Shown here piece by piece: positions 17,774 through 24,547 of a stretch of DNA of 48,203 nucleotides; position 1 is the first letter of the stretch, and every line of letters begins with the position of its first letter. Origin of the DNA: Allosalinactinospora lopnorensis (GTDB taxonomy: Bacteria > Actinomycetota > Actinomycetes > Streptosporangiales > Streptosporangiaceae); NCBI RefSeq assembly GCF_000981225.1, contig NZ_LAJC01000043.1, forward strand, positions 1 to 48,203, given 5' to 3'. The notes beneath the pieces are model-generated. The model searched no databases. It was not told the DNA's origin and saw only the letters and a list, made by a program, of their open reading frames with translations. The translations under genes and the position numbers were made by a program.

Positions 17774-18967
17774 GTGAGCGCGCAAGGTAGCACCGACGCG
17801 AACACCTGCAACTTTCCCGGGTGCGAGCGTCCTGTCCCGCGTGGTTCCTCTCCCGGTCGGCCGCCGGAGTACTGCGACCTGCCCGAGCACACCCGCTGGC
17901 GCGCTTGGCGGGAGCGTCAGCGGCTGCAGCAGGAGGCCGCGGAGCGGCAGCGTTCCGCTGAGGAGGAGGGGGTCTCCCGGGGCTCCGCCTCCTCACCGGA
18001 TGGCCCTCCGGTCGGTTCGGCCGATCCCGCTCCCGTCAGCAGTGCCCGGCTGCGCGCTGATGATCTGCTGACCCGTTTCGCGGTCCAGGCGGAGCAGCTC
18101 ACCGCGACGCTGAACGCCGCCACGGAGGCTTTCGGCACCATGAGCGACCCGGCCAGCGCTGAGGCTCAGGTCGAGGCGGCCCGGTTGGATGCCGCCCGGC
18201 GGGTCGCGGAGGCGGACGGCGCCCGGCTGGAGGCGGAGAACCGCCGCCGCGAGGCCGAACAGGAGCGCGGAAGGGCGCGGGAGGCCGCGGCCTCGGCGGT
18301 CGCTGCGGCCGGGGCTGCCGAGCGCATGACCGATGAGGCCGTCTCCCGGCGTGAAGCCGGGCTGGCCGAGCGCGATCGCGCGCTGGTGCGCGCAAAGCGG
18401 GCCGCTGAGGAGCGCGACGCGGCTGTCGCTGAGGGAAACGCGGGCCTGGCCGATGCCGAGCGCCGTGTCCGGGCCGCCGAGCAGCGGGTCGCTGAGGAGC
18501 TGGAAGCGGAGCGGGAGCGCGCCCGGCGGGAGCTCTCCGAGGTCCGCCGGCAGGCGGCGGCCGAACAGGAGCGTCTCCAGGGGCTGCTGACGGAGCAGAG
18601 CCGTGGTCGCGAGGAGGCGGAACGCCGGGCCGAGCGCGCCGAGTCCGCCGCGGAACGCGCGCGTGACCGGGCCACTGACCTGGCTGCCGAACGCGATCGG
18701 CTTTCGGCCGAGTTGGAACGCACCCGTTCCGGGGCGGAGCAGGAACGCTCTCGTCTCAGGGCCGAACTCGACGATCAGCGTGCCGCGGCGGAGCGTGTCC
18801 TCGCCGAGGCGAGGGAGTCCGCGGCCGAGCGGCTCGCGGCCGTTGAGGATGCCCGCGCGCAGACCGTCCGTCGCGCCGAGCGCGCTGAACAGCAGTTCGA
18901 CGACGCCGCGTCCGAACTCAAACGGCTGCGCGGCGCTTCGGAGAGCGCCGCGCAGCACCGGCCGTGA
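17774..18967 (+). CDS. Zinc-knuckle plus long coiled-coil protein of unknown function
   Basis: A 397-residue protein. It begins with a compact putative zinc site: C12 and C17 in TCNFPGCERPVP, and C34 and H39 in EYCDLPEH, followed by WRAWRERQRLQQ. This resembles short DNA- or RNA-binding knuckles. Residues about 45-80 are a Gly/Pro/Ser linker. From about 95 to the end it is an almost unbroken Ala/Glu/Arg-rich coiled coil (repeated RAAEQRVAEELEAERERA-like heptads), which suggests an elongated dimer. I took the GTG at 17774, with GAGG three bases upstream; a GTG three codons earlier is possible. The layout recalls plasmid KfrA or chromosome-organising proteins, but I have no homology evidence for either. 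Confidence 0.6.
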   Translation: MSAQGSTDANTCNFPGCERPVPRGSSPGRPPEYCDLPEHTRWRAWRERQRLQQEAAERQRSAEEEGVSRGSASSPDGPPVGSADPAPVSSARLRADDLLTRFAVQAEQLTATLNAATEAFGTMSDPASAEAQVEAARLDAARRVAEADGARLEAENRRREAEQERGRAREAAASAVAAAGAAERMTDEAVSRREAGLAERDRALVRAKRAAEERDAAVAEGNAGLADAERRVRAAEQRVAEELEAERERARRELSEVRRQAAAEQERLQGLLTEQSRGREEAERRAERAESAAERARDRATDLAAERDRLSAELERTRSGAEQERSRLRAELDDQRAAAERVLAEARESAAERLAAVEDARAQTVRRAERAEQQFDDAASELKRLRGASESAAQHRP

Positions 18968-19091
18968 CCGCCTAAGGTTCCGAGGCGCTCGGCGTTCCGG
19001 CTCCGACAACGCCAGGACCGCCGAAGCCGCTGCAAGAACGCCCGTGTAGCCGGCGTCATCGGAGATCGCGACCCCTCCTACCATTGGGGAT

Positions 19092-21206
19092 GTGCGAGAC
19101 CAGGAGGCGGCGAGCAGCGGTGAGTCCGGCGATTCCACGCACGAGGGGCCCGAGTGGCGGCCGCCGGAGAGGGGCCGGCCGCGGGTCGCCGACCGGCCGC
19201 GGTACCGGGTGGACCTCGCCGCGATCTTCGGTCTCGGTTCCGGCGGGTGGGGCTGGGCCACCGGTTTCCAGGCCGCGGTCGCCATGGCGGTCTCCTTCGC
19301 CCTGGGAACGTTCCTGTTCGGTCCGCAGCTCGGGACACTCGCCGCGCTGGGCTCCATGACGGTCCTGTATGAGAAGAACACTCCTTACGGGTACCGGGCC
19401 ATCGCTCTGTCCCTCGTCGGTCTGGGGTTCGTCGGCAGCGTGACGCTGGGGTCGCTGTCCGCGCTCAATCCGTGGGCGGCCGCGGTGACCATCGGAGTGG
19501 TGGCCGGCGTCGCCACCTGGCTCTGCCAGGCACTGCGCGTCGACCGTCCCGGCCCGCTCTTCTTCGTGCTGGTCGGCGCGATCTCCACGATCGCTCCGGG
19601 CGGGCTCGCGGAGGTTCCGCTGCACGCCGGTATCGCCGCGCTCGGCGCGGCCATGGGCTGGCTGGTGTCGATGTCGGGGGCGCTGCCGCGTGGCCGGCGC
19701 CCGGAGAACCAGGCGGTCGCGCAGGCGTTCGTGCAGCTGGCGGCCCTGCTGCGGGCGATCGGCACGCCCCGGCTCGACCATGTCCAGCACGAGGCGTCGG
19801 TCGCGGTCGCGCAGGCGTGGCGGATCATGCTCCTGGCCCAGTCGCGCGGATACCGCGACACTCCGGCCGCCGCGCGGCTGCGCGCCCTGCTGCGCTGGGT
19901 CTCCGACATCCACCTCGCGGCCACCGACGTCTCCATGGCCCGCATCAAACCTCTCCCCGAGGAGGCCGCCCGCTTCGCCGATGCTCTGGCCGCTACCGTG
20001 GCCAGACCCACGCTCTGCCCGGATCCTGACGACCTCGACGAGCTGCGCAAGGGTCTGCGCCCGCGCTCCCTGGAGTCCAGGCTCTACAACCAGCTGTCCC
20101 GCGCGGCCCAGGCCGCGCGCCGCCCCGAGCACGAGAGCGACGGGCAAGGCCTGGAACTGTACGACACGCGCTTCCCGTCGCTGACGGACTCGTTCCGCTC
20201 CAGCCTGAGCCGGGAGTCGCTGATCCGGCCGACCGCGCTGCGGATGGGGATCACGGTCGCGCTGGCCGGGGTCGCCGGGCTCGCGCTGGGGATCGACCGC
20301 TTCTACTGGATCTCGATCACCACGACCGCGGTCCTGCAGGGCGGAAACGTGGTACTGACCGTGAACCGCTCCATGCAGCGCGCGCTCGGGACGCTGCTGG
20401 GCGTCGTCATCGGCGCCGGCCTGCTCCTCCTAGCCCCGCCGATGCCCGCGGTCATCGGCCTGGCCGCGCTCTTCCACGGGCTCGCCCAGTTCACGGTCAC
20501 CCGGAACTTCTTCCACGCCACGTTCTTCCTCACTCCGATGGCGCTGCTGCTGGCCCACACCGCCGCGCCCTATCCCGTGGAGGCGCTCGCCCAGGAGCGC
20601 GTCGTCGACACCCTCTTTGGTTCGATAGCCGGGATGGCGGGGGCGGTACTGCTGTGGCGCCGGGCTTCGGCGACCCGATTGCCGCAGACCATCATCGATG
20701 TTCTCGACCACGCTCGGACCTCGATCACGGCGGTTCTCGACCCCGATGTCGGGCTCGGCCCGGAACGGCGATACCGCCTCCGACGGGATCTGCGTGCGGC
20801 CCTGGTGAGCCTGCGCGGTGTCTATGACAGCGCCATCGGCGACGTACCGCGCGCCACGGCGACCCGGCCGCTGTGGCCGGTGGTGGTCGCGGCCCAGCGA
20901 ACCGGTTACCTGGCGTTGGCGGCGCTGGCGCTGGAGAATCCGCCCTCGGCCTCGCATATCACGCTGCAGCGCCTGGACCTGGCGTTCCAGGAACTGATGT
21001 CAGCGATGCGGGAGAGGCGCACCCCGCGGCTGGGCGCGCTGCCGCGGCTGGTGGACTATCCGCAGATCAACAGGGAGCTGCGCGCGCTCTCGGCGTCGAT
21101 GCGCACCGCGGTGGCCGAGGACACCCGGGCGGCGGCGTTGCAGGAGGAGCGCCGGGCGCAGCGCGAGAAGCGCCGCGCCCGGGAGGAGGTCGACGCCGAC
21201 CTCTGA
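19092..21206 (+). CDS. FUSC family integral membrane protein (aromatic acid exporter-like)
   Basis: A 704-residue inner-membrane protein with the duplicated FUSC layout. A first membrane block spans residues about 58-200 (GFQAAVAMAVSFALGTFLF, AIALSLVGLGFVGSVTLG, AAVTIGVVAGVATWLC). A long cytoplasmic helical region follows to about 375. A second block covers about 380-520 (MGITVALAGVAGLALGIDRF onwards, with the FYWISITTTAVLQ motif typical of the family). A charged helical C-terminus ends in many Arg/Glu. Family members export aromatic acids or similar amphipathic compounds, or act in envelope stress. The GTG at 19092 follows TTGGGGAT. No membrane-fusion partner is adjacent, as expected for a Gram-positive. 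Confidence 0.82.
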   Translation: MRDQEAASSGESGDSTHEGPEWRPPERGRPRVADRPRYRVDLAAIFGLGSGGWGWATGFQAAVAMAVSFALGTFLFGPQLGTLAALGSMTVLYEKNTPYGYRAIALSLVGLGFVGSVTLGSLSALNPWAAAVTIGVVAGVATWLCQALRVDRPGPLFFVLVGAISTIAPGGLAEVPLHAGIAALGAAMGWLVSMSGALPRGRRPENQAVAQAFVQLAALLRAIGTPRLDHVQHEASVAVAQAWRIMLLAQSRGYRDTPAAARLRALLRWVSDIHLAATDVSMARIKPLPEEAARFADALAATVARPTLCPDPDDLDELRKGLRPRSLESRLYNQLSRAAQAARRPEHESDGQGLELYDTRFPSLTDSFRSSLSRESLIRPTALRMGITVALAGVAGLALGIDRFYWISITTTAVLQGGNVVLTVNRSMQRALGTLLGVVIGAGLLLLAPPMPAVIGLAALFHGLAQFTVTRNFFHATFFLTPMALLLAHTAAPYPVEALAQERVVDTLFGSIAGMAGAVLLWRRASATRLPQTIIDVLDHARTSITAVLDPDVGLGPERRYRLRRDLRAALVSLRGVYDSAIGDVPRATATRPLWPVVVAAQRTGYLALAALALENPPSASHITLQRLDLAFQELMSAMRERRTPRLGALPRLVDYPQINRELRALSASMRTAVAEDTRAAALQEERRAQREKRRAREEVDADL

Positions 21207-21246
21207 ACCGCGCCGGCACGCTGGGGCGGCCGGGCGGCGGCTCCGC

Positions 21247-21915
21247 TCACTCGACCATGGCGAAAGCGCGGACCGGGAAGGTGGCCAGGCCGCGCATCTT
21301 CACCGGGACCGCGAAGAACGTGAATCCCGCCGCGGGCAGTCGGTCGAGGTCGCGCAGGTGCTCGACCACCGGGACACCGGCCGCCAGCAGTGTCGAGTGC
21401 GCCGGCCGCGCGCCGCCGCAGTGGGGAGAGGTGTCGTCGATGTTGACCGAGTCGATGCCGACGAGTACCGCACCCGCTCCCACCAGCGTCTTGGCTCCTT
21501 CTTCGGTCAGGTAGGGGTGTTCGGGATCGCCGTACCGCTCGGTCCTCCAGTGGCGGTCCCACCCCGTCCGGATGAGAACGGCCCTGTCCTGAACGTCGAC
21601 GCCCTCGAAGGAGTCCGAGCCGACCGCGCGCTGCCCCGCCTCCGCCGTCACGACCACACCCGGCAGCCCGGCGACCTTCTCCAGTTCGAGATCAGCCAGG
21701 TCCGCGCCCTCGCGGTAGCGGTGGGCCGGCGTATCCAGATAGGTGCCGGTGTTCGCCACCATCGAGACGCGCGCGATGCTGAACTCGGTACCAGGGGCAT
21801 AGTTGCGCTGGGAGTCCTCGAAGGTCAGATAGTCCTCGATGACGGGCCCGGGCAAGCCTGGATAAGTGGTCATCCCATCGGTGACCTGATGGCTGACGTC
21901 GACCAGGTGCGTCAC
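21247..21915 (-). CDS. Cyclase family protein (arylformamidase/isatin hydrolase-like)
   Basis: A 222-residue cytoplasmic protein of the cyclase superfamily, which includes kynurenine formamidase and isatin hydrolase. VDVSHQVTDGMTTYPG at the start, GIDSVNIDD near residue 150 and the closing FTFFAVPVKMRGLATFPVRA are family hallmarks. The metal motif HxGTHxDxPxH appears as NTGTYLDTPAH (residues 55-65): Asn replaces the first His and Tyr the second, while D61, P63 and H65 remain. It may bind metal differently or have altered chemistry. The GTG start at 21915 follows GAGGGCGGAACA. Just beyond its start, about 240 bp away, lies the IclR scar. Confidence 0.78.
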   Translation of the reverse strand: MTHLVDVSHQVTDGMTTYPGLPGPVIEDYLTFEDSQRNYAPGTEFSIARVSMVANTGTYLDTPAHRYREGADLADLELEKVAGLPGVVVTAEAGQRAVGSDSFEGVDVQDRAVLIRTGWDRHWRTERYGDPEHPYLTEEGAKTLVGAGAVLVGIDSVNIDDTSPHCGGARPAHSTLLAAGVPVVEHLRDLDRLPAAGFTFFAVPVKMRGLATFPVRAFAMVE

Positions 21916-22156
21916 TGTTCCGCCCTCTTCTCTGCGCGCCCTGCGCCCACCCTGCTCGGGGCCTGCGCCGGACTGTGGTCAACCTCCGACCTCACAAGAG
22001 GTCTAGACCGCACCCTAGCGCGTGAGACCCGTGTCACCCACCCTTTGGCGCAAACGCCTCGACCGGCGCCGGCGGGGAACGGCCGGCGGCACGCCAAGGG
22101 CGGGGCCGGCCCCAGGCTCCCGGTCCGGTGCCGCCGGACCGGGGCGCCGGGCATGC

Positions 22157-22270
22157 TCAGGACCCGATGATCATGTCGCTGACGTTGAACGGCTCGTCGA
22201 CGATCCCGTACTGCTCCATCAGGGCGGCCGTCGTCTGCAGCCGCTCGCTGTCGCCATCGCCTTCCGCAGC
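22157..22270 (-). pseudogene. C-terminal remnant of an ABC transporter substrate-binding protein
   Basis: About 37 codons read DSERLQTTAALMEQYGIVDE followed by PFNVSDMIIGS and a stop. This is the characteristic end of SsuA/ThiY/NMT1-like solute-binding proteins. The rest of the gene is absent: directly upstream, in another frame, is the DNA-binding part of an IclR regulator. The fragment is the 3' relic of a transporter gene removed by a deletion and has no start of its own. Confidence 0.72.
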
Positions 22271-22458
22271 CGGTCGGAGTCCCGCTCCAGCGGCCCCATC
22301 TCCACCAGCTCGCTCACCAGGCGGTGCGCGGTGGCGACAGGCAGATCGGCGCGGCGCGCGATCTGGGACACGGTCAACGCGGGACCGTCCTGCTCGAAGG
22401 CGTCCAGCACGCGCACGACGCGCGTCAGCACCGGCTCCCCAGCAGGTGACCTGGCCAT
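22219..22458 (-). pseudogene. IclR family regulator, DNA-binding domain only (truncated)
   Basis: The ATG at 22458 has a good binding site (AGGGAG). The first 62 residues are a normal IclR winged helix: VLTRVVRVLDAFEQDGPALT, then SQIARRADLPVATAHRLVSE and LLERDSD-like LERDSD. In intact IclR proteins, GRYRLG and a ligand-binding domain of about 180 residues follow. Here the frame instead runs into the tail of a substrate-binding-protein gene and stops after 79 residues. The junction is near 22273. A free DNA-binding domain without effector domain could still be made but is unlikely to work normally. This is a true deletion, not a one-base error. Confidence 0.75.
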
Positions 22459-22719
22459 AGGCGCTCCCTAAAGGCTGAACCCCACGGTAAACCAGCTCGG
22501 AACCTGCTCACGGAAGACCCGGCCGCGGCGCCGAGGAGTACCGCCGCTGTCCCCGCGGCCATGCGGCGCCGTCCGTTTTCCTTCGCGTTCCGAACCGGCG
22601 TGATCGTCCCGGTCGCCTATCCCAGGTCCGCACGGTTCCGGCGACCTCGATAATGTCAGGTCGGCGCCGCTGCCTGCGGCGCCTGCTCGACCGGCACATC
22701 AGAGGAGAGGGGACGCGCA

Positions 22720-23406
22720 GTGTCGCTGTACGGGGCCGCCAAACTGGCCATCGCACCGGCCACGCGGGCCATGTGGCCGTTGCACGTGGAAGGCACCCAC
22801 CACATCCCCCCACAGGGGCCGGTGATCCTCGCCTCCAACCACCTGTCCAACATCGACCCGCTCTTTATCGGCGTGGCCGTTCCGCGTCCGGTCGTCTTCA
22901 TCGCCAAGCGGGAACTGTTCGCGGAAGGCACCCTCGTCCAGCGCACTTTCACCCGCGCACTGCGCGCGATCGGCCAGCTCTCGATCGACCGCCGTCCCGG
23001 GCAGAGCTCTCAGGAGGCGATGGAGAACAGCCTCCGGGTGCTGAAGGAGGGCACCGCCTTCGGGATCTTCCCCGAGGGCACCCGCTCCCCCGACGGCCGG
23101 CTGTACCGCGGCCAGACCGGGCTGGCGTGGCTGGCTCTGAGCTCTGGCGCTCCGGTGGTGCCCCTCGCGCTGTCCGGAACCGACCGCATCCTGCCGGCCG
23201 GCGCCCGGACCCCCGCGTTCCGCCGAATCGGTGTCCGTTTCGGCCCCGCGGTGGACCTCTCCCCGTGGGCGGGGGAAGCCGGCCGCGCTCGCTCGCGCAG
23301 GTCCGCCACCGACGCCATTATGGCGGCCATCCAGCGGCTGTCCGGCCAGCAGCAGGTGCCGCGGTTCGCCGCCTCGGTCAAGGCCGAGCTGGAGGGGAAC
23401 CGTTGA
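22720..23406 (+). CDS. plsC: 1-acyl-sn-glycerol-3-phosphate acyltransferase (PlsC family)
   Basis: A 228-residue membrane-associated acyltransferase that puts the second acyl chain on lysophosphatidic acid in phospholipid synthesis. Motif I NHLSNID places H41 and D46. Motif III is FPEGTRSPDG at about 117-126, and the motif IV-like proline segment is APVVPLALSG. The GTG at 22720 follows AGAGGAGAGGGG. The stop codon TGA lies exactly at the boundary of an IS605-type element (TTGACATCCTCC), so the insertion occurred at or next to the stop and may have changed the last residues. Other PlsC-like enzymes use different acyl acceptors. Confidence 0.88.
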   Translation: MSLYGAAKLAIAPATRAMWPLHVEGTHHIPPQGPVILASNHLSNIDPLFIGVAVPRPVVFIAKRELFAEGTLVQRTFTRALRAIGQLSIDRRPGQSSQEAMENSLRVLKEGTAFGIFPEGTRSPDGRLYRGQTGLAWLALSSGAPVVPLALSGTDRILPAGARTPAFRRIGVRFGPAVDLSPWAGEAGRARSRRSATDAIMAAIQRLSGQQQVPRFAASVKAELEGNR

Positions 23407-23412
23407 CATCCT

Positions 23413-23432
23413 CCTGGGCCTTTAGGCCCGGG
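23413..23432. repeat. Right-end hairpin of the IS605-type element
   Basis: An 8-bp stem (one T-G wobble) with loop TTTA. In this family the right end is recognised by TnpA and also lies in the 3' part of the omegaRNA that guides TnpB. It is preceded by TTGAC, the kind of short target that such elements insert beside. Confidence 0.6.
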
Positions 23433-23710
23433 ATTCCTACTACCCGCAGGTCCGGGTCTTGGTGGGTTCCTGCTTCGCCTCGCTGGGCCTGAGCATGCTC
23501 GGGGCTTACCTGCGCTCCACAGGCTGACACGGCCAGTCCGACGGCTTGACGTCGGTCTTTGCGGGACTTGAACCGGGGTGCGCCCATGCGCGGACGCGTG
23601 CCCTTCAACGATTCGAAGAAGTTCCGGTAGGCGGTGTCCAGGTCCCGCAACGACTGTTGAAGAACGACCGCTGAAACCTCCGACAGCCATGCCCGATCGG
23701 GAGTCTTCAC
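23433..23710 (-). pseudogene. tnpB: tnpB remnant with an in-frame internal deletion
   Basis: The reading frame opens with a TnpB/OrfB N-terminal domain segment (KTPDRAWLSEVSAVVLQQSL, then LDTAYRNFFESLKGTRPRMG and PRFKSRKDRRQ). It then jumps directly to the extreme C-terminus of TnpB (AVGLAVSACGAQVSPEHAQA and the final VVGIPGL). The whole RuvC nuclease core and zinc finger are missing, about 250 residues. The first 40-50 residues are missing too, lost at the junction with tnpA. The frame survives the deletion and continues through the end hairpin. It cannot be a nuclease, but the 3' part that normally yields the omegaRNA is still present. Confidence 0.72.
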
Positions 23711-24080
23711 CCTTCACGCGCACTTGGTGTTCGTCACCAAATACCGCGGGGGCGTCTTCGATGACGCCATGCTCGCCCGATGCGAGGAGGTCATGCGCGA
23801 CGTGTGCGCCGACTTCGGAACCGAGTTACGCGACTTCAATGGTGAACACGACCACGTTCACCTGTTGGTATACTACCCGCCCAAGGTTGCGCTGTCGGTA
23901 CTGGTCAACAGCCTTAAAGGGGTATCGTCGCGCCGGTTGCGTTCAGAGTTCACCGGAAGGGTGAACCAAGCGGTGCTACAGGGGCGGTTCTGGTCACCGT
24001 CGTATTTCGCGGGCTCGTGTGGTGGCGCTCCGCTGCCCCTCGTCAAGGACTACATCTCGCAGCAAACCAGACCGGACTAG
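23709..24080 (+). pseudogene. tnpA: tnpA (Y1 HUH transposase) lacking its first ~20 residues
   Basis: This matches IS200/IS605 TnpA from LHAHLVFVTKYRGGVF to the end. The HUH motif is HDHVHLLV, followed by VLVNSLKGVSSRRLRSEF and FWSPSYFAGSCGGAPL. The catalytic tyrosine is in VKDYISQQ. The usual N-terminal start (about 15-20 residues ending in a VVYN-like strand) is absent. No ATG exists in frame after the preceding stop; only TTG 23721 and GTG 23724 could start it, and these omit a core strand. It is probably inactive, though all catalytic residues remain. Confidence 0.75.
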
Positions 24081-24547
24081 CCTCCGGCCTGGTTAGGGAT
24101 ACGATCCACCCCCGACCTGAAAGCCGGGACACTCCCGTACGATCATCGGTAGGCGCTTGCCCGGTTCCGCCCCGCGGTCGAGAGGACCGGCGGGACAGCG
24201 GAGCCGCTCTCCGGTTGTGTCCGGTCTCACCGCGCACGGGCGTCGAGCTCACCGTCGATGTGAGGCACTCCACACGCGCTGCGGGTCGATTGTCGCGAAA
24301 CCGCGCGTCGGCCGCGCCCTGAGGACGGATCACCCGGGTGACGTGCGTCGGAAGCACCAGGTAAGCATTGGCTACCCCCAGTACGGCCGCGGCGGAACCG
24401 ATTGTCTATCTTCGTAGTCGGTTTAATGGGACAATCCCGATTATTTAGGTTAGCCTTGCCTGTGCCACCGTGTCCGGTGGTGTGGAATGCGGAAGGACGC
24501 GGGCCCGCCGTGGCGCCCCGAGCAGACGCGAAGAATGGAGCCTGTCA
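24081..24547. promoter_or_regulatory. Region between the IS remnant and fprA
   Basis: The first part is the end of the IS element. The middle has no recognised gene. It contains a perfect 12-bp palindrome TCACCCGGGTGA at 24330-24341. The last 150 bp form the fprA promoter region: TTGTCT at 24402 with TAATGG at 24424 is a possible promoter, followed by the candidate iron box. Confidence 0.5.
24445..24463 (+). promoter_or_regulatory. Candidate DtxR/IdeR iron box upstream of fprA
   Basis: TTAGGTTAGCCTTGCCTGT matches 14 of 19 positions of the DtxR/IdeR consensus TTAGGTTAGGCTAACCTAA, with a perfect left half. It lies about 85-100 bp before the fprA start. Iron-dependent repression of the reductase is the natural reading. 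Confidence 0.6.

Larger units (their letters stand above)
23407..24140. mobile_element. Decayed IS200/IS605-family element (tnpB and tnpA divergent, both truncated)
   Basis: The element runs from a right-end hairpin next to the plsC stop (CCTGGGCC-TTTA-GGCCCGGG, 23413-23432, followed by ATTCCTAC) to a second imperfect hairpin near 24111-24128 (CCCGACCTGAAAGCCGGG). This CATCCTCC...GGGATTC end sequence is typical of IS605/IS1341-like elements. Inside are a shortened tnpB on the minus strand and a 5'-truncated tnpA on the plus strand, joined head to head at about 23705. The right boundary is approximate. There is no target duplication, as expected for this single-strand peel-and-paste family. 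Confidence 0.72.
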
